A DNA stretch of 58,331 nucleotides from Blastocatellia bacterium (GCA_016789725.1 JAEUQN010000003.1:59472-117802); one strand, 5' to 3'; counted from the stretch's first letter, positions 32,518-43,917 are shown. Made by a program: numbers and translations. The notes: generated by a model not told the origin, from the letters alone.

Positions 32518-33777
32518 TTACCGATTCAATCGAATTCGATTGACTGAATCATATTGCGAGGTGTCGGATAGAATCACTTGATCGCCGACATTCAAACCTT
32601 CAAGAATTTCGATAAAGCTCACGGAATCGCGTCCCAGTTTGACGGGAACCCGCACCGCCTCTTTGCCATCGGGCAAAATTTTGAAAAGTGTGATTTGGCT
32701 CTGTGCCTGACCAAACGCGGGACGATTGACATACAACACATCCTTCAGGCGTTCGAGTTCAATCGTGCCATCCACACTCAAATCAGGCCGCGCGCCTTTG
32801 GGCAACTCACCCTGCAATTGCACCTCAACCGTCACCGTTCCCTGTTGCGCGGTGGGAGCAATCCGCATCACGCTGCCTTCGATCACGCCATTGCGCGTAT
32901 CAATTTCGGCGCGCTGTCCCACGATAATGTCTTTGGTCTGGGTTTCAGCGACGCGGACTTCCGCTTTGAGTTGCGTCGGATCAATCACGCGGGCGAGGTT
33001 TGTCCCCTGCGTGACTTGCTGGCCTTCCTGTACAGCAACTTCCTGAACTACGCCGTTGACACCGGCTCGGACTTTCAGCGCCTCAAGCTGCCCACGTCGT
33101 AATTCGTAGAGGGCCTTGTTTTGTTGGACACGCGCTTCATAGACTTGAACTTGTGCCTTGATCGCATCATCCACAATATTCAATCGTTCCCGCTCAATTT
33201 TATCTCGATTGGCTAAGGTGTCCGCCCGACCACGCGAGAGTTTGGCGTTCAGATCGGAGCCGAGTCCTTCACGCGCCAACACTTCATCCCGTTCCGCCTG
33301 CAATTTGGCCTGTTGGTAATCGGAGGTCACGGTTGCCGCTTGTGATTGTTGATTCAACCGATTGCTTTGTAATTGCACCTTTTGATTCGCCAGTTCAGCC
33401 TCAGCTCCTTTGAGTTGATTGAGGGCATCCAACGCATCCCGTTCTAATTCGGGGTTGCTCATTTCGACAATGATGGTATCGGCTCGAACAGTGGCCCCCG
33501 GCTTCACGTGGCGTTTTTCGATACGCCCATTGGTGACGGCAGGAATCCAGCGAATCTCTTCGGGCACAAGCGTTCCGATGCCGCGCACATTGCGCACCAT
33601 TTCGCCGCGCTTGACTTCTCCCGGCCACACTGTTCCCCACTCAACACGCGGCGCAGCCGGTTTGAGTTTCGACAAGGCCACAGAAGCTCCGCCAATCGCT
33701 GCCAGCGCCACGACCACATAAAGTGCGCGCTTGAGCTTTTTGTTACGCGCAACAGATTTACTTCTTGGAACGTCCAT
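32518..33777 (-). CDS. HlyD/MacA-family periplasmic adaptor protein
   Basis: A 419-residue adaptor anchored by one N-terminal helix (about residues 18-38). Next come a lipoyl-like strand ('GRIEKRHVKPGATVRADTII'), a long alpha-hairpin (about 110-240, Gln/Leu/Glu-rich coiled coil), the second lipoyl half ('VRAGVNGVVQEVAVQEGQQV') and a beta-barrel/membrane-proximal domain. It would link an inner-membrane exporter to an outer-membrane channel. GGGAG seven bases before the ATG at 33777 decides the start over the longer frame. It is operonic with the ATPase gene but not with a visible permease. Confidence 0.9.
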   Translation of the reverse strand: MDVPRSKSVARNKKLKRALYVVVALAAIGGASVALSKLKPAAPRVEWGTVWPGEVKRGEMVRNVRGIGTLVPEEIRWIPAVTNGRIEKRHVKPGATVRADTIIVEMSNPELERDALDALNQLKGAEAELANQKVQLQSNRLNQQSQAATVTSDYQQAKLQAERDEVLAREGLGSDLNAKLSRGRADTLANRDKIERERLNIVDDAIKAQVQVYEARVQQNKALYELRRGQLEALKVRAGVNGVVQEVAVQEGQQVTQGTNLARVIDPTQLKAEVRVAETQTKDIIVGQRAEIDTRNGVIEGSVMRIAPTAQQGTVTVEVQLQGELPKGARPDLSVDGTIELERLKDVLYVNRPAFGQAQSQITLFKILPDGKEAVRVPVKLGRDSVSFIEILEGLNVGDQVILSDTSQYDSVNRIRLNR

Positions 33778-33923
33778 AATGTTCTCCCGTTTCTCTTCTA
33801 CCAATTTCCGTGCCAGAGTAAAAATGCCTGATTTTTGGGAATTTTATGCGAATTCCTGAAAAGAGAAAACTTCATCCCTGTTCACTGTTGGGAATCTCTT
33901 TTCCCAAAAGCGGACATTGGATT

Positions 33924-33953
33924 TTGCAAAAGTCATTCCATCAGAGCTACACT
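33924..33953 (+). promoter_or_regulatory. Possible sigma-70-like promoter of the metalloprotease gene
   Basis: TTGCAA (33924-33929) and TACACT (33948-33953) are separated by 18 bp and lie 47 bp before the ATG at 34001. Both boxes are imperfect. Confidence 0.35.
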
Positions 33954-34000
33954 GCCGAACGTCCAACATTACTATCTTTCCAAATCAAGGAGTCTGAAGA

Positions 34001-36577
34001 ATGAATCGAATGTTTCTTTGCCTCATGATCTGTCTTGTTTTCTCTCTCACAGCGTTGGCCCAAGACCCGACGCCAGCGCCCACCACGGTCGCTCAACCGC
34101 AAACGGGAGGGGGCTTCCCCGGCCTGCCCGGTCGTGAACCTGAGATCAGACCGTACGAGCGCGTCATCACCAAAGACGCCAAATCCGATGATGGTCTTTT
34201 CACGGTGCATCGCATCAAAGACAAAATTTACTACGAAATCCCCAAGAATCAGCTCAACAAGGAATTTTTGTGGGTCACACAAATTGCCAAGACCACCAAT
34301 GGCGTCGGCTATGGCGGACAAGCTTTAGGCAGTCGTGTTGTGCGATGGGAACGCCGCGACAATCGCGTGCTGCTGCGCAATGTAAATTACTCAGTCGTAG
34401 CAGACCCGGTGCAACCGATTGCGCGTGCCGTCAAAGCCGCCAATAACGATGCGATCATCATGTCGTTCTTCATCGAAGCGATTGGCAAAGATGAAGCACC
34501 CGTCATTGATGTTTCGCGGTTGTTCACTTCTGAAGTGACTGAACTGACCGCCAAGGCTCGGCTGCGGGCGCGCATCTTCGACGCATCACGGTCATTCATC
34601 GAACGCGTTGCCTCTTACCCCGAAAACATTGAAGCCGAAGCAACGCATACCTTCAGCAATCCGGCGGACGCAGCCGCCGCAGGGCCAGCCGCTCCGCCAA
34701 ACCCATTTGCAGGCGCGGGAATGGGAACCGGAAGCGCTTCCATCGTGATGCACTTTTCAATGGTCAAGCTGCCGGAAAATCCGATGAAACCGCGTCTGTT
34801 CGATGAGCGTGTCGGCTATTTTTCCGTCAATCAGATGGATTACAGCGTAGACGAACATCGCGCGCCGAAACGCACCTACATCACGCGTTGGCGCTTGGAA
34901 AAGAAAGACCCGACTGCCGCCGTCTCTGAACCCGTCAAACCGATTGTTTACTACATTGACGCGGCCACCCCGACCAAGCTTGTTCCGTACATCAAACGCG
35001 GCGTTGAGCAATGGCAAGTAGCCTTTGAAGCAGCCGGATTCAAGAACGCGATCATCGCCAAAGAACAGCCGAAAGACGATCCCGATTTCAGCCCCGAAGA
35101 CGCTCGTTATTCCGTGATTCGATGGCTACCTTCCACAATTGAAAATGCCAGCGGCCCACACATTCACGATCCGCGCACGGGCGAGATTCTGGAATCCGAC
35201 ATCCAGATGTATCACAACATCATGAACCTGCAACGGTCGTGGTATTTCACGCAAGTTGGGCCACTGGACCCACGCGTCAAAAAGCTGCCGATGCCTGATG
35301 ATTTAATGGGCGAGTTGGTCGAATATGTCGTCGCCCATGAGGTCGGTCACACGCTCGGTTTCCAGCACAACATGAAAGCCAGTTCAACCTATCCGGCAGA
35401 AAAAGTCCGCGACAAAGAATGGGTCAAGAAAATGGGCCACACGCCGACGCTGATGGACTATTCGCGGTTCAACTATGTCGCGCAACCGGAAGACGGCATC
35501 GCGCTGAAAGATTTGATCCCCGGCATCGGTCCGTATGATAAATGGGCGACGAAATGGGGCTATGCGGAGATGCGTGATTGCCGCACGGCAGATGACGAGA
35601 AGAAAACGCTCGACGAATGGGCGCGTGAACAGGACAAAACGCCGTGGTTACGCTTTTCGACCGCCAATTCGCGCGGTGCTGATCCTGGAGATCAAACCGA
35701 AGCGGTCGGCGATTCTGATGCAATTTACGCGACAACGTATGGCTTGAAAAACCTCAAGCGGGTATCCGACATGTTGCTGACCGCAGCGACAACACCCGGC
35801 GAGCCGTATGAAGATTTGCAGGAGCTGTACACGCGGATGCTCGGTCAATGGGCAACGGAATTGCGTCACGTAGTTCCGATTGTCGGGGGCATGAATTCGC
35901 AGCAAAAACACGGTGGTCAAGATGGCGTGCTCTTCACTATCGTACCGAAAGACCGACAATCCGCCGCTGTGAAATTCCTCAATGAAAATGCCTTCGCAAC
36001 TCCGACGTGGGCGTTAAAGCCAGACATCCTGCGGCGCATCGAAGCCAATGGCGCGCTGGATCGCGTCAAGAATCTGCAATCCGGGATTCTCAGTTCTCTG
36101 CTGAGCAATGTGCGACTAGCGCGAATGACAGAACACGAAGCGATTGATGGGGCAACCGCCTATCGCCCAGTGGATTTGTTGACAGATGTGCGCAAAGGCG
36201 TGTTCGCTGAACTCGATGCAACGACTGGCGTCAAAATTGATGCCTATCGCCGCAACTTGCAGCGGGCATATCTCGACAATTTGGCCGAAAAGCTGAATGG
36301 TCGCGCGCCTGTCACAGACGACACGCGCGGATTGGTGCGGAGCGAGCTTCGTACGCTGAGCGCCGATGTCACCAAGGCTTTAGCTAAAACAACGGATCGT
36401 ACGACGCGGGCGCATTTGGACGATGTCAAAGACCAGATTGCCAAAATCCTTGATCCGAAGTTTGTGCCACCGGCACCCGCTTCCCCGTTGACCACCCTCT
36501 TTGGTCGCGGGTTTGAAGACGACCTCGCGGCGGGCTGTTGGGAAGATGTGATGTTTGAATTCATCAACAAACGATAA
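34001..36577 (+). CDS. Secreted zinc-dependent metalloprotease (DUF5117/DUF5118 type)
   Basis: An 858-residue exported protease. The signal peptide (1-21, ending 'ALAQD') is followed by a DUF5118-like strand, a DUF5117-like domain (about 90-280), and the catalytic domain, where '[12 protein letters not shown]' supplies the zincin motif HExxHxxGxxH (His446, Glu447, His450, His456). A Met-turn-like '[12 protein letters not shown]' lies about 45 residues on. The family is typical of Acidobacteriota and Bacteroidota; natural substrates are unknown. AAGGAG precedes the ATG by nine bases. It diverges from the HlyD-like gene, and a strong hairpin terminator follows. Confidence 0.92.
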   Translation: MNRMFLCLMICLVFSLTALAQDPTPAPTTVAQPQTGGGFPGLPGREPEIRPYERVITKDAKSDDGLFTVHRIKDKIYYEIPKNQLNKEFLWVTQIAKTTNGVGYGGQALGSRVVRWERRDNRVLLRNVNYSVVADPVQPIARAVKAANNDAIIMSFFIEAIGKDEAPVIDVSRLFTSEVTELTAKARLRARIFDASRSFIERVASYPENIEAEATHTFSNPADAAAAGPAAPPNPFAGAGMGTGSASIVMHFSMVKLPENPMKPRLFDERVGYFSVNQMDYSVDEHRAPKRTYITRWRLEKKDPTAAVSEPVKPIVYYIDAATPTKLVPYIKRGVEQWQVAFEAAGFKNAIIAKEQPKDDPDFSPEDARYSVIRWLPSTIENASGPHIHDPRTGEILESDIQMYHNIMNLQRSWYFTQVGPLDPRVKKLPMPDDLMGELVEYVVAHEVGHTLGFQHNMKASSTYPAEKVRDKEWVKKMGHTPTLMDYSRFNYVAQPEDGIALKDLIPGIGPYDKWATKWGYAEMRDCRTADDEKKTLDEWAREQDKTPWLRFSTANSRGADPGDQTEAVGDSDAIYATTYGLKNLKRVSDMLLTAATTPGEPYEDLQELYTRMLGQWATELRHVVPIVGGMNSQQKHGGQDGVLFTIVPKDRQSAAVKFLNENAFATPTWALKPDILRRIEANGALDRVKNLQSGILSSLLSNVRLARMTEHEAIDGATAYRPVDLLTDVRKGVFAELDATTGVKIDAYRRNLQRAYLDNLAEKLNGRAPVTDDTRGLVRSELRTLSADVTKALAKTTDRTTRAHLDDVKDQIAKILDPKFVPPAPASPLTTLFGRGFEDDLAAGCWEDVMFEFINKR

Positions 36578-36587
36578 TCGCTAACTC

Positions 36588-36649
36588 GTGCCAGCCGTCT
36601 TCGCCTCAAAATGGTTTTGCTCGCAAAGACGGCTGGCACTTCTTCTTTC
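36588..36649 (+). terminator. Terminator after the zinc metalloprotease gene
   Basis: GTGCCAGCCGTCTT (36588-36601) pairs perfectly with AAGACGGCTGGCAC (36626-36639) over a 24-nt loop, followed by TTCTTCTTTC. It separates the protease from the sugar-acid operon. Confidence 0.75.
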
Positions 36650-36699
36650 GGCACACCCGTGTAAATGGCTCGCCATTCAGACGTCACACCACAAATTTT

Positions 36700-37608
36700 A
36701 TGATCCAGCGACGAGAATTCATCAAAGTGGCAACGGTCGCCGCTGCCAACTGGCCGCGCGTGACCTTTGCCAGCGGATTTCAAGGGACGTTCTGCCTCTT
36801 CTCCAAACATCTCCCGCAGTTGAACTGGCAACAGCTTGCCCAAACCGTCAAGCAACTCGGCTTCGCGGGCGTGGATTTGACTGTACGCGCGCAAGGTCAT
36901 GTCTTACCTGAGCGCGCCGCGGCGGACTTGCCAAAAGCTGTGGCGGCAATTCGTGAAGCTGGACTCTCTGTTCCGATGATTACGACGAATTTGTTATCCG
37001 GCGCAGACCCTACGGCGAAACCGATTCTGGAAACGGCGGGCAAATTAAAAATCCCGTATCTCAAACCCGGTTATTACAAGTATGCTTTTGCCGATGTGCG
37101 CGGCGAGTTGGCGAAAGCGATGAAAGACTTTGTTAGCCTCACAGAATTAGGGCAGCGACACGGCGTGCAAATTGGCTTTCACAATCACGAAGGCAATCTT
37201 GGAGGCCCGATTTGGGATGTCGCGCCAACGATGGATCAACTTGATCCGAAATGGGTCGGTTACTATTTCGACATTCGACACGCCGTCGCAGAAGGTGGCG
37301 CAGGTGCGTGGAAAATCGCATTAAATCTTGCTGCACCGCGCATCAAGATGATCGCCGTCAAGGATTCTTACCCCGAAAAAACGGCGAAAGGGTGGCGGCA
37401 AAAAGACTGTCCCCTGGGCGAAGGCGCGGTGGATTGGAATGCTTATTTCAAAACGCTCCGACATGCTAATTTTCACGGTCCTATCTCGTTGCATATTGAA
37501 TACAATGTGGCCGGGAAAACGCCAACAGAACGCCACGATCAGATGCTGTCCGCAATCCAACGCGACTTTGCCTTTTTGAAAGCACGCGTCAACGAGGCTT
37601 ACCAATGA
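36700..37608 (+). CDS. Tat-exported-looking TIM-barrel sugar isomerase/epimerase
   Basis: A 302-residue xylose-isomerase-like TIM barrel. The N-terminus '[14 protein letters not shown]' has a twin-arginine pattern, so it may be exported. Metal-ligand residues of this fold appear as 'GFHNHEGN', 'YYFDIRHA', 'IAVKDSY' and 'HIEYNV'. It probably interconverts keto/aldo sugars or sugar acids. Its last bases overlap the KDPGal aldolase start (ATGA), so it belongs to the same operon and may supply that pathway. A periplasmic enzyme in a catabolic operon is a little unusual, so the signal may be vestigial. The substrate is unknown. Confidence 0.8.
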   Translation: MIQRREFIKVATVAAANWPRVTFASGFQGTFCLFSKHLPQLNWQQLAQTVKQLGFAGVDLTVRAQGHVLPERAAADLPKAVAAIREAGLSVPMITTNLLSGADPTAKPILETAGKLKIPYLKPGYYKYAFADVRGELAKAMKDFVSLTELGQRHGVQIGFHNHEGNLGGPIWDVAPTMDQLDPKWVGYYFDIRHAVAEGGAGAWKIALNLAAPRIKMIAVKDSYPEKTAKGWRQKDCPLGEGAVDWNAYFKTLRHANFHGPISLHIEYNVAGKTPTERHDQMLSAIQRDFAFLKARVNEAYQ

Positions 37609-38246
37609 ATCAGGAACAGACCTTCTCCAAAATTGAACAAGGCCGCGTAATTGCGATTTTGCGCGGAGACTTTGGCGGGCGCGAATCAGAGATGATTGCG
37701 GCGATGATTGACGGTGGATTGACCGCCGTCGAGGTTACGTTGAATTCACCCAATGCGCTGCTCACTATCGAGAAGTTAGCACAGGAATTCGGCGCGCGCT
37801 GTGCCGTTGGCGCGGGAACCGTGTTGCGGTCGAGCGAAGTCCTACAGGTCGCCGATGCAGGCGGAACCTTTATCGTTTCGCCCAATTGCGACGCGCGCGT
37901 GATTACCGTCACCAAACAACGAGGCTTGATTTCTTTTCCCGGCGCATTCACTCCCACCGAAATTGTGGCAGCCATAGAGGCGGGGGCAGATGCCGTCAAA
38001 GTGTTTCCAGCCACAACGCTGGGGCCGGGTTATATCAAAGCCGTCCGCGCGCCACTCTCGGATGTACGATTGGTTCCGACCGGCGGCGTGTCTCCCGAAA
38101 TGGCACAAGCCTATTTGCAAGCCGGGGCGTGGGCGGTCGGCGTCGGATCAGAGTTGCTCGGCAAAGACATTTTGGCGGATCAGAGTTTTGGCACTCTACG
38201 TGACCGCACCGCCGCTTTTATCCAGGCAATGAACCCTGCATTATGA
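37605..38246 (+). CDS. dgoA: 2-dehydro-3-deoxy-6-phosphogalactonate / KDPG aldolase
   Basis: A 213-residue class-I aldolase of the KDPG/KDPGal family. The Schiff-base lysine is in '[20 protein letters not shown]'; also visible are 'RVIAILRG', '[14 protein letters not shown]', '[14 protein letters not shown]' and 'VPTGGVSPE'. It cleaves the phosphorylated 2-keto-3-deoxy sugar acid to pyruvate and glyceraldehyde-3-phosphate. It overlaps both neighbours by four bases (ATGA). Pairing with a KDGal kinase favours the galactonate (De Ley-Doudoroff) form, although sequence alone does not exclude KDPG. Confidence 0.9.
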   Translation: MNQEQTFSKIEQGRVIAILRGDFGGRESEMIAAMIDGGLTAVEVTLNSPNALLTIEKLAQEFGARCAVGAGTVLRSSEVLQVADAGGTFIVSPNCDARVITVTKQRGLISFPGAFTPTEIVAAIEAGADAVKVFPATTLGPGYIKAVRAPLSDVRLVPTGGVSPEMAQAYLQAGAWAVGVGSELLGKDILADQSFGTLRDRTAAFIQAMNPAL

Positions 38247-39214
38247 ACAACGCGATTTTCATTGATACGGGAACGACCAACACACGGGTCTGGCTGATGC
38301 ACGGCGACCGGATTTTGGCTCATCAAACCGCACTGATTGGTGTGCGCGATTCGGCGCGCGAAGGTTCCACTGCCAAGCTTCACGCGGCCCTGCGCGATTT
38401 GATTCAGAATCTGCAAACCATCGAACAATCCTCGTGCGTCGTCGCTGCCGGAATGATTACTTCGGCACTTGGGTTAATGGACGTGCCACACATCGCGGCC
38501 CCGGCTGGATTGCCTGAATTGGCTGCGGCGACGCGTGCCTATCAATTTCCTGACGTCACTGATTTGCCAGTCTACCTTGTGCCGGGCATTCGGAGTGGCG
38601 CAGCCGCGTGCGACTTCAATTCCGTCTCTGAATTAGACGTGATGCGTGGCGAGGAAACGTTATGTGCAGGGTTGGTCGAACTCGGTCTTGCGCCGTTTCC
38701 CGGCACCGTTCTGAACCTTGGCTCGCATTGGAAAGCCATTCAGATTGATGAAGCCGGACGAGTTCAATCAAGCGTCACGTCCTTGACCGGAGAGCTGATT
38801 TTCGCCACCCAAACCAATACTATTCTGGCAAGCGCAGTCCCGCACGAACGCCCCGACCATATTGCCTATGAATGGGCCGCCGCAGGAATGCGCGAGCAAC
38901 AGCAATCGGGATTGGCGCGCGCATTATTCTGTGTGCGATTGCTCGAACAAAAGGGGACCTGCTCGGCAGAAGAGCGGTTGTCTTATTTGGTGGGAGCATA
39001 TCTGGCGTCAGATTTCGATGGGTTACGAAAGCGCGGGCTGCTGACGCCAAAATATCCAGTCCTGATTACTGGCGGCGGCGCGTTAGCCAATTTGTGGGAG
39101 CAAACCCTGCAAGCGGCTTCGATAGCGAGCCGCATTGTTACCGCCGAAGAAAGTGAAGCCGCCATGTTGACCGCCTTGCGCGCGATAGTACGACGCTCCG
39201 GGGTTGAGCTTTAA
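38243..39214 (+). CDS. dgoK: 2-dehydro-3-deoxygalactonokinase
   Basis: A 323-residue sugar-acid kinase of the ASKHA fold, phosphorylating 2-keto-3-deoxygalactonate at C6 with ATP. The phosphate-1 motif is '[14 protein letters not shown]', '[20 protein letters not shown]' is characteristic of DgoK, and '[17 protein letters not shown]' is the adenosine motif. It is the last gene of the three-gene operon and ends seven bases before the convergent histidine-kinase gene. The dehydratase and any transporter of the pathway are not in the window. Confidence 0.92.
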   Translation: MNNAIFIDTGTTNTRVWLMHGDRILAHQTALIGVRDSAREGSTAKLHAALRDLIQNLQTIEQSSCVVAAGMITSALGLMDVPHIAAPAGLPELAAATRAYQFPDVTDLPVYLVPGIRSGAAACDFNSVSELDVMRGEETLCAGLVELGLAPFPGTVLNLGSHWKAIQIDEAGRVQSSVTSLTGELIFATQTNTILASAVPHERPDHIAYEWAAAGMREQQQSGLARALFCVRLLEQKGTCSAEERLSYLVGAYLASDFDGLRKRGLLTPKYPVLITGGGALANLWEQTLQAASIASRIVTAEESEAAMLTALRAIVRRSGVEL

Positions 39215-39221
39215 GCGGACG

Positions 39222-41138
39222 TTACGCAGTTGCAGCGACTGTGTTTTCGGTGGCATCCAGTAATTCCCGAACCTTCCGCGTCAAAGTATCAGGCGCAAAC
39301 GGTTTTTGCAGGTAGGCGGCCCCCAATGAAACATTCATTGCACGTGGATCATCGGTGTAAGCAGACATAAACATGATTCGTGCATCGGGTCTCAGGTCCC
39401 TGAATTCTTCGGCCAAATCCCATCCATCCATTCCCGGCATTCGCACATCCGTCAAAAGCAAGTCTATCGCATCAGGATGATGAGCTACCGCGCGTAAGGC
39501 TTCAGGTCCAGATGCCGTTTCCAAAACGTTATATCCCGCGTCCGCCAACACGGCACCAATTAAGGTGCGTACCGTCGGTTCGTCTTCGACCACTAAAATC
39601 GTTTCTTTGCCGACGGCTGCCCCGATTGCCAGTTGCTTGTTGGTTTCGCGGCACTTCTCCGTTTTCACCACAGGCAAGTAAATCAAAAAGGTTGTTCCTT
39701 CGCCTTGCGCCGATTTGACCTCAATAAACCCGCCCGTTTGCCTGACGATTCCATAGGCTGTAAATAACCCAAGCCCGGTCCCTTTCCCTCGTTCTTTAGT
39801 GGTAAAAAATGGCTCAAATAAATGCGCTAAGGTGCCTTCACTCATGCCACTGCCTGTATCCCGGATCAGCAAACGAACATATTCGCCCTGCGGAATGGCC
39901 GAATTGAATTTGGCTTGTAATTCGCTGACTTCCAGGTCTGTGGTTTCAATCGTGAACGATCCTCCATTCGGCATGGCATCAGCGGCATTTAAAGCAAGAT
40001 TCATGATAACGTGTTCCAACTGGGCCGGATCAGCCCTGACCATTCCAATGTCTGACCCAAGAATTAAATGCACCGCAATATTTTCACCCAACATCACACG
40101 CACCAGACTTCCCCAATCCATCACCACTTCGTTGAGGTGGAGGATTTTGGGATTGTGCATTTGATTGCGACTGAAAGTGAGAAGCTGGCGCGTCAGTTCG
40201 GCAGCCCGTTCACTGGCAAGCTTGATTTGCTCCAGATAATAGTGCTGAAGGTCATCCGCTTCCGCTCGTTTGAGCAAAAGGTCCGTAAATCCCTGAATTG
40301 CGGTCAGGCGATTATTAAAATCGTGCGCGATTCCTCCTGCCAATCGTCCTACCGCCTCCATTTTCTGGGCCTGCCGTAATTGCTCTTCTACCCGCTTACG
40401 TTCCGTCAAAATACGCGCGATGCCTTGCACGCCGATGGCTTGACCGTCCTGAAACATCAGCGTAGTGCTCAACTCGACGGGCAACAAACGCCCGTCTTTT
40501 GTAATGACCTGAACTTCGTAGACGGTATTTTTTAACTCCCCGCTGAATTTCTGATCAATCATTTCCGAGGCCCGAGCGTAATCTTCCGGCGGCAGCAAAT
40601 CTGCCATATTCATGCCAATCAATTCACTGAGCTGATACCCCAGAAAATCCAATCCCGTTTGATTGATCGAAGTCAAATTGCCCTGCAAATCGTGCGTATA
40701 AATCGCATCAGTAGCCTTCTCGTATAATTCTCGATACTGACGCTCGCTTGCCTGTAACTGGTTTTCCCGTCGCAATCGTTCGGTGATGTCCACGACGATT
40801 TTTAAGCGAGCCTGGCGGGACTCAAAATTTACCGGAAAGCCGCTATGTTCGACATCAAAGTATTCACCATTTTTTTTGCGATGCCGCCCAAGTTGTTTTT
40901 GTCCAGGTGCCAGCGGACAAGTCAAAACGGAGGCGGTGAATTTTTGCCAATCCTCTTCACTCAGGATTTCCTGGATAGAGCGCCCCACAAATTCCTGGCG
41001 GGGATACCCATAAACCTGGGCCGCAGCCTCATTAACATTGAGTATTGTACCGGCTTGTGGATCGTAAACGATTAAGGGCAGTGGGGTGACCTCGAACAAC
41101 AGGCGATAGTCACCTTCAGCTTCGAGAAGAGTATTCAT
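39222..41138 (-). CDS. Hybrid histidine kinase (PAS-PAS-HK-REC)
   Basis: A 638-residue soluble sensor: two PAS domains (about 10-120 and 130-250), a phospho-acceptor helix with His272 in '[17 protein letters not shown]', an HATPase_c domain ('[17 protein letters not shown]', 'DTGSGM', '[19 protein letters not shown]') and a C-terminal receiver (about 515-638) with '[14 protein letters not shown]' (phospho-Asp) and a Lys in 'YLQKPF'. There is no membrane helix, so it likely senses an internal or redox signal. The preferred start is the ATG at 41138; the longer frame adds no domain. No separate output regulator is adjacent. It is the last gene after the FHA run. Confidence 0.93.
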   Translation of the reverse strand: MNTLLEAEGDYRLLFEVTPLPLIVYDPQAGTILNVNEAAAQVYGYPRQEFVGRSIQEILSEEDWQKFTASVLTCPLAPGQKQLGRHRKKNGEYFDVEHSGFPVNFESRQARLKIVVDITERLRRENQLQASERQYRELYEKATDAIYTHDLQGNLTSINQTGLDFLGYQLSELIGMNMADLLPPEDYARASEMIDQKFSGELKNTVYEVQVITKDGRLLPVELSTTLMFQDGQAIGVQGIARILTERKRVEEQLRQAQKMEAVGRLAGGIAHDFNNRLTAIQGFTDLLLKRAEADDLQHYYLEQIKLASERAAELTRQLLTFSRNQMHNPKILHLNEVVMDWGSLVRVMLGENIAVHLILGSDIGMVRADPAQLEHVIMNLALNAADAMPNGGSFTIETTDLEVSELQAKFNSAIPQGEYVRLLIRDTGSGMSEGTLAHLFEPFFTTKERGKGTGLGLFTAYGIVRQTGGFIEVKSAQGEGTTFLIYLPVVKTEKCRETNKQLAIGAAVGKETILVVEDEPTVRTLIGAVLADAGYNVLETASGPEALRAVAHHPDAIDLLLTDVRMPGMDGWDLAEEFRDLRPDARIMFMSAYTDDPRAMNVSLGAAYLQKPFAPDTLTRKVRELLDATENTVAATA

Positions 41139-41213
41139 ACGGCCTTTTGCGGGGCAAGTTGATAAGGTGAGGGCAGTATAGCAATTCGCCACACACCACG
41201 ATACAACAATCTC

Positions 41214-42416
41214 TCAGAAAACCAGGGCGGGCGCGTCCAGACCGAACTGGCGCGGGTTTTGAGCGATGGCACCATACGCTAAAAACCGTAGCACGAAATC
41301 GAACGACGCATCGCTGAGCGCACCTTTATCGCGCAGAAACCAGACATTACGATCTGTTTGCGGGTTCTTTACGATTTGATTCAATCGCGGCAACAAGGGA
41401 TGAGAGCGTTTGCTGCCGCCGGGAATTTTATAGGCGGCAACCAAAATCAAGGTTGGATCGGCAAACTCACTGCCGAAATGCCCACGCAGGAATTGCACTT
41501 CCGGCACAAGCTGGCGCGCTGTTGCCAACGGATCACCGCTACCGTTCGTTTCCGCCAGCGCCATATACACCAGCAACGCGGGTTTCTTCAGCCCTTGCGC
41601 TTTGATTTGATTGATCGTCTCGTCACCGCGCGTGGCAATGCTCCGTAACGTTGCCGCCAGTGTGGGCGTAGCAAATTGCTGAGCTTTGCGCTGAATCTCC
41701 ACCACCATTGCGGACGGAAACGGGTAACTGGAATCGTTGCTGATATTGCGAATCACCTGCACTAAGCTTTTCTCAAATTGATCGCTGCCAGCAGGCGCGC
41801 TCGTTGGATTGGTCGAGATATTATTCGTGATTGACGGTGCTTCAGTCGCACTCGGCGTAGCTGGATTTTCGACAAATACGATGTCCTGGTTGTTTACGGG
41901 GACTTTTGATTTTTTCCACATTACAACCCCAATCAACGTGCCCGCCAGCAAAACAATCGCCACCGTGGCTATCGTTGCGATCAAGGCTGGCGAGAGATTG
42001 GGCAATTCAAGATTCGAGGAGGCAGCGTTGTTGACCGGCGGTGGCGCAACAGATGGCGGGCTGGCTTTAGACGGATTCGGCGCGGGCTTGTGAGGCGGAC
42101 TGGCCGCCGCTATTGCGCGCAATTGCACCCGCATTTTGCAGGTTTCACCTATCGAAATCACATCACCTTGTTTCAAGACAGCGGCACTCGTCAGCAATTT
42201 CCCATTCAGGTACGTGCCATTTTGCGACCCACAATCCGAAATCTGCGCGACATCATTGAAGGACGTAATCAACGCGTGGCGACGCGACAGGCTGGAATCT
42301 TTGATGACCAATTCATTGCCATCCTGGCGGCCTATCGTAAATGGATTTGCGTTGACGGCGACCTGACGTTCCTGTCCGGTTTCGTCAGTGAAAATTAAGG
42401 AGAGTTCGGAGGGCAT
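41214..42416 (-). CDS. FHA-domain membrane protein with degenerate transglycosylase-like C-terminus
   Basis: A 400-residue protein: an N-terminal FHA domain (about 1-95, with 'FTIGRQDGNELVI', 'SLSRRH' and 'SQNGTYLNG', the pThr-binding residues), a Pro/Ala linker, one membrane helix (about 145-170) and an extracytoplasmic domain (about 220-400). The end ('RNVWFLRDKGAL...FVLRFLAYGAIAQ') parallels the ends of the next two proteins. A Glu in 'MALAETNG' aligns with the catalytic Glu of the 42422 protein, but the 'GAAGLxQF' block is missing, so lytic activity is doubtful. It begins 5 bp after the preceding gene, so the genes are co-transcribed. Confidence 0.8.
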   Translation of the reverse strand: MPSELSLIFTDETGQERQVAVNANPFTIGRQDGNELVIKDSSLSRRHALITSFNDVAQISDCGSQNGTYLNGKLLTSAAVLKQGDVISIGETCKMRVQLRAIAAASPPHKPAPNPSKASPPSVAPPPVNNAASSNLELPNLSPALIATIATVAIVLLAGTLIGVVMWKKSKVPVNNQDIVFVENPATPSATEAPSITNNISTNPTSAPAGSDQFEKSLVQVIRNISNDSSYPFPSAMVVEIQRKAQQFATPTLAATLRSIATRGDETINQIKAQGLKKPALLVYMALAETNGSGDPLATARQLVPEVQFLRGHFGSEFADPTLILVAAYKIPGGSKRSHPLLPRLNQIVKNPQTDRNVWFLRDKGALSDASFDFVLRFLAYGAIAQNPRQFGLDAPALVF

Positions 42417-42421
42417 AAAAA

Positions 42422-43864
42422 TTATTCGTCGCTGCTGGTGTCCGGTTCAGTGTAGGTCGAAAGCTGGCGCATATTCAGACCAAAATCCCACGGGTGTTCC
42501 CCGATGATGGCAGCAGCAAAAAAGCGCGGGACGTAATTAATATTTTCCTGCTGAAACCAGTGATCCAACTTAGCTTTATTTTTCACCAGAATCCAGAAAT
42601 CACGGTCTTTATTGGAACTGTCAATCACGTCATGCAAATCGCGTCGGACCGAATCGGGGCTGCGATTGTAGCCCGCAATAGACAAGCCGACGCCAACCGC
42701 ATCCGCTCCAAATTCAGCCAGACGGTCATTGATGTAGCGCGCTGCCGCCGGAGCCATTTTTTCGATATTCGTTCGCTCCGCCGGATCAACGCCGTAGCCG
42801 CGTGCTGTCGGGCCGATGAATTGAAACAGCCCGGCAGCACCCGCGAAGTTTTCGGTGGGAATGTTGCGATACTCAGTTTCAATCACAGGCAGGTATATGC
42901 CAACCACCGGCGGCGCACCGTTGGCTTTGAAAGCGCGCAAAATCGTCGGCACAAACTGTGTCCGCGCGCGCTTGAACATAAAGCGCAAATCTTCGGCCCA
43001 AAGTCGGGTGTTGCCCGAACCAATACGGCGCACATACGCATCGAGCCAATACTTGATGATCGAGATTGCCTCGTCGGGAAACACCGCCGGACGATTGCCA
43101 ACCATCAGCGCCACCTTCTGCGCTTTTTGATTGATGTAATATACCTGCTCTTCTTCACTCATTTGCTTGTAGAGCTTTTGCTTCGTATTGCTGACGCTAA
43201 TCTGTGAAGCTTTGACCGTCGTCACCGTCAAATCGCTGATGGCCAGATTCGCCGATTCGTCAATCACTACGGCCTCTTCCGTCGGTGCAAATGAAGGGGA
43301 CGGCGTTGGCGCAGGCGTGTTCGTTGGCACAGGTTCGGGTGTGAAGGTTTGGACGACTTCGGTTGCTTCCGATTTCTGTTTGCCTTTGCGCATCTGCCAG
43401 CCCACCGCCGTCACCGTCGCCAAAATGCCGATCACCACCACTGCGGCAATCGCTACCGGCACGACAGGAATCCCCGCCGACGCATTGCCAGAGGGATTGT
43501 GACCAGAGGGATTATGATTGGTCGCGGCTGCCATTGCGGCACCAGCCGTTTGAGCCTTGGCCGCCGCGCCGATTCGCAGCGCGATTTTCGTGGTGTCGCC
43601 GAGGCTGATTTGATCGCCATTTTTCAGCACTGTGCCGCTGGCCGGAACACGCTGCCCATTCACAAACGTGCCATTGGTCGAGCCTTCATCCAACACCCAA
43701 ACGCGCGCCGCATCCTGATTGAGACTGGCGTGAACGCGTGACAACCCCTGATCGCTGAGCCGCACATCTGCCTGCTCGCCGCGACCAATCGTCACGCGCG
43801 CCCCCGCCAATGGCAGTTGTTGCGATTGACCGTCCGACCAAATTGTGAGCGATACTTCAGCCAT
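42422..43864 (-). CDS. FHA-domain membrane lytic transglycosylase
   Basis: A 480-residue protein: FHA domain (about 1-98; 'VTIGRGEQADVRLSD', 'LSRVHASL', 'STNGTFVNG'), Pro/Thr-rich linker, one membrane helix near 131-152, low-complexity stalk, and a lysozyme-like domain (about 265-460). The catalytic Glu is likely Glu329 in 'YLPVIETEYR', followed by 'GAAGLFQFIGPTARGYG' and 'YNRSPDSVRRD', as in MltD/SLT enzymes that cleave peptidoglycan between MurNAc and GlcNAc. FHA inside and transglycosylase outside would couple kinase signalling to the cell wall. It is the best-preserved of three paralogues here. Confidence 0.85.
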   Translation of the reverse strand: MAEVSLTIWSDGQSQQLPLAGARVTIGRGEQADVRLSDQGLSRVHASLNQDAARVWVLDEGSTNGTFVNGQRVPASGTVLKNGDQISLGDTTKIALRIGAAAKAQTAGAAMAAATNHNPSGHNPSGNASAGIPVVPVAIAAVVVIGILATVTAVGWQMRKGKQKSEATEVVQTFTPEPVPTNTPAPTPSPSFAPTEEAVVIDESANLAISDLTVTTVKASQISVSNTKQKLYKQMSEEEQVYYINQKAQKVALMVGNRPAVFPDEAISIIKYWLDAYVRRIGSGNTRLWAEDLRFMFKRARTQFVPTILRAFKANGAPPVVGIYLPVIETEYRNIPTENFAGAAGLFQFIGPTARGYGVDPAERTNIEKMAPAAARYINDRLAEFGADAVGVGLSIAGYNRSPDSVRRDLHDVIDSSNKDRDFWILVKNKAKLDHWFQQENINYVPRFFAAAIIGEHPWDFGLNMRQLSTYTEPDTSSDE

Positions 43865-43917
43865 TAAAACTCAGCGATGTGCTGTTACTCCTGATCGTAA
43901 TATTTGGGCGGCATGGT

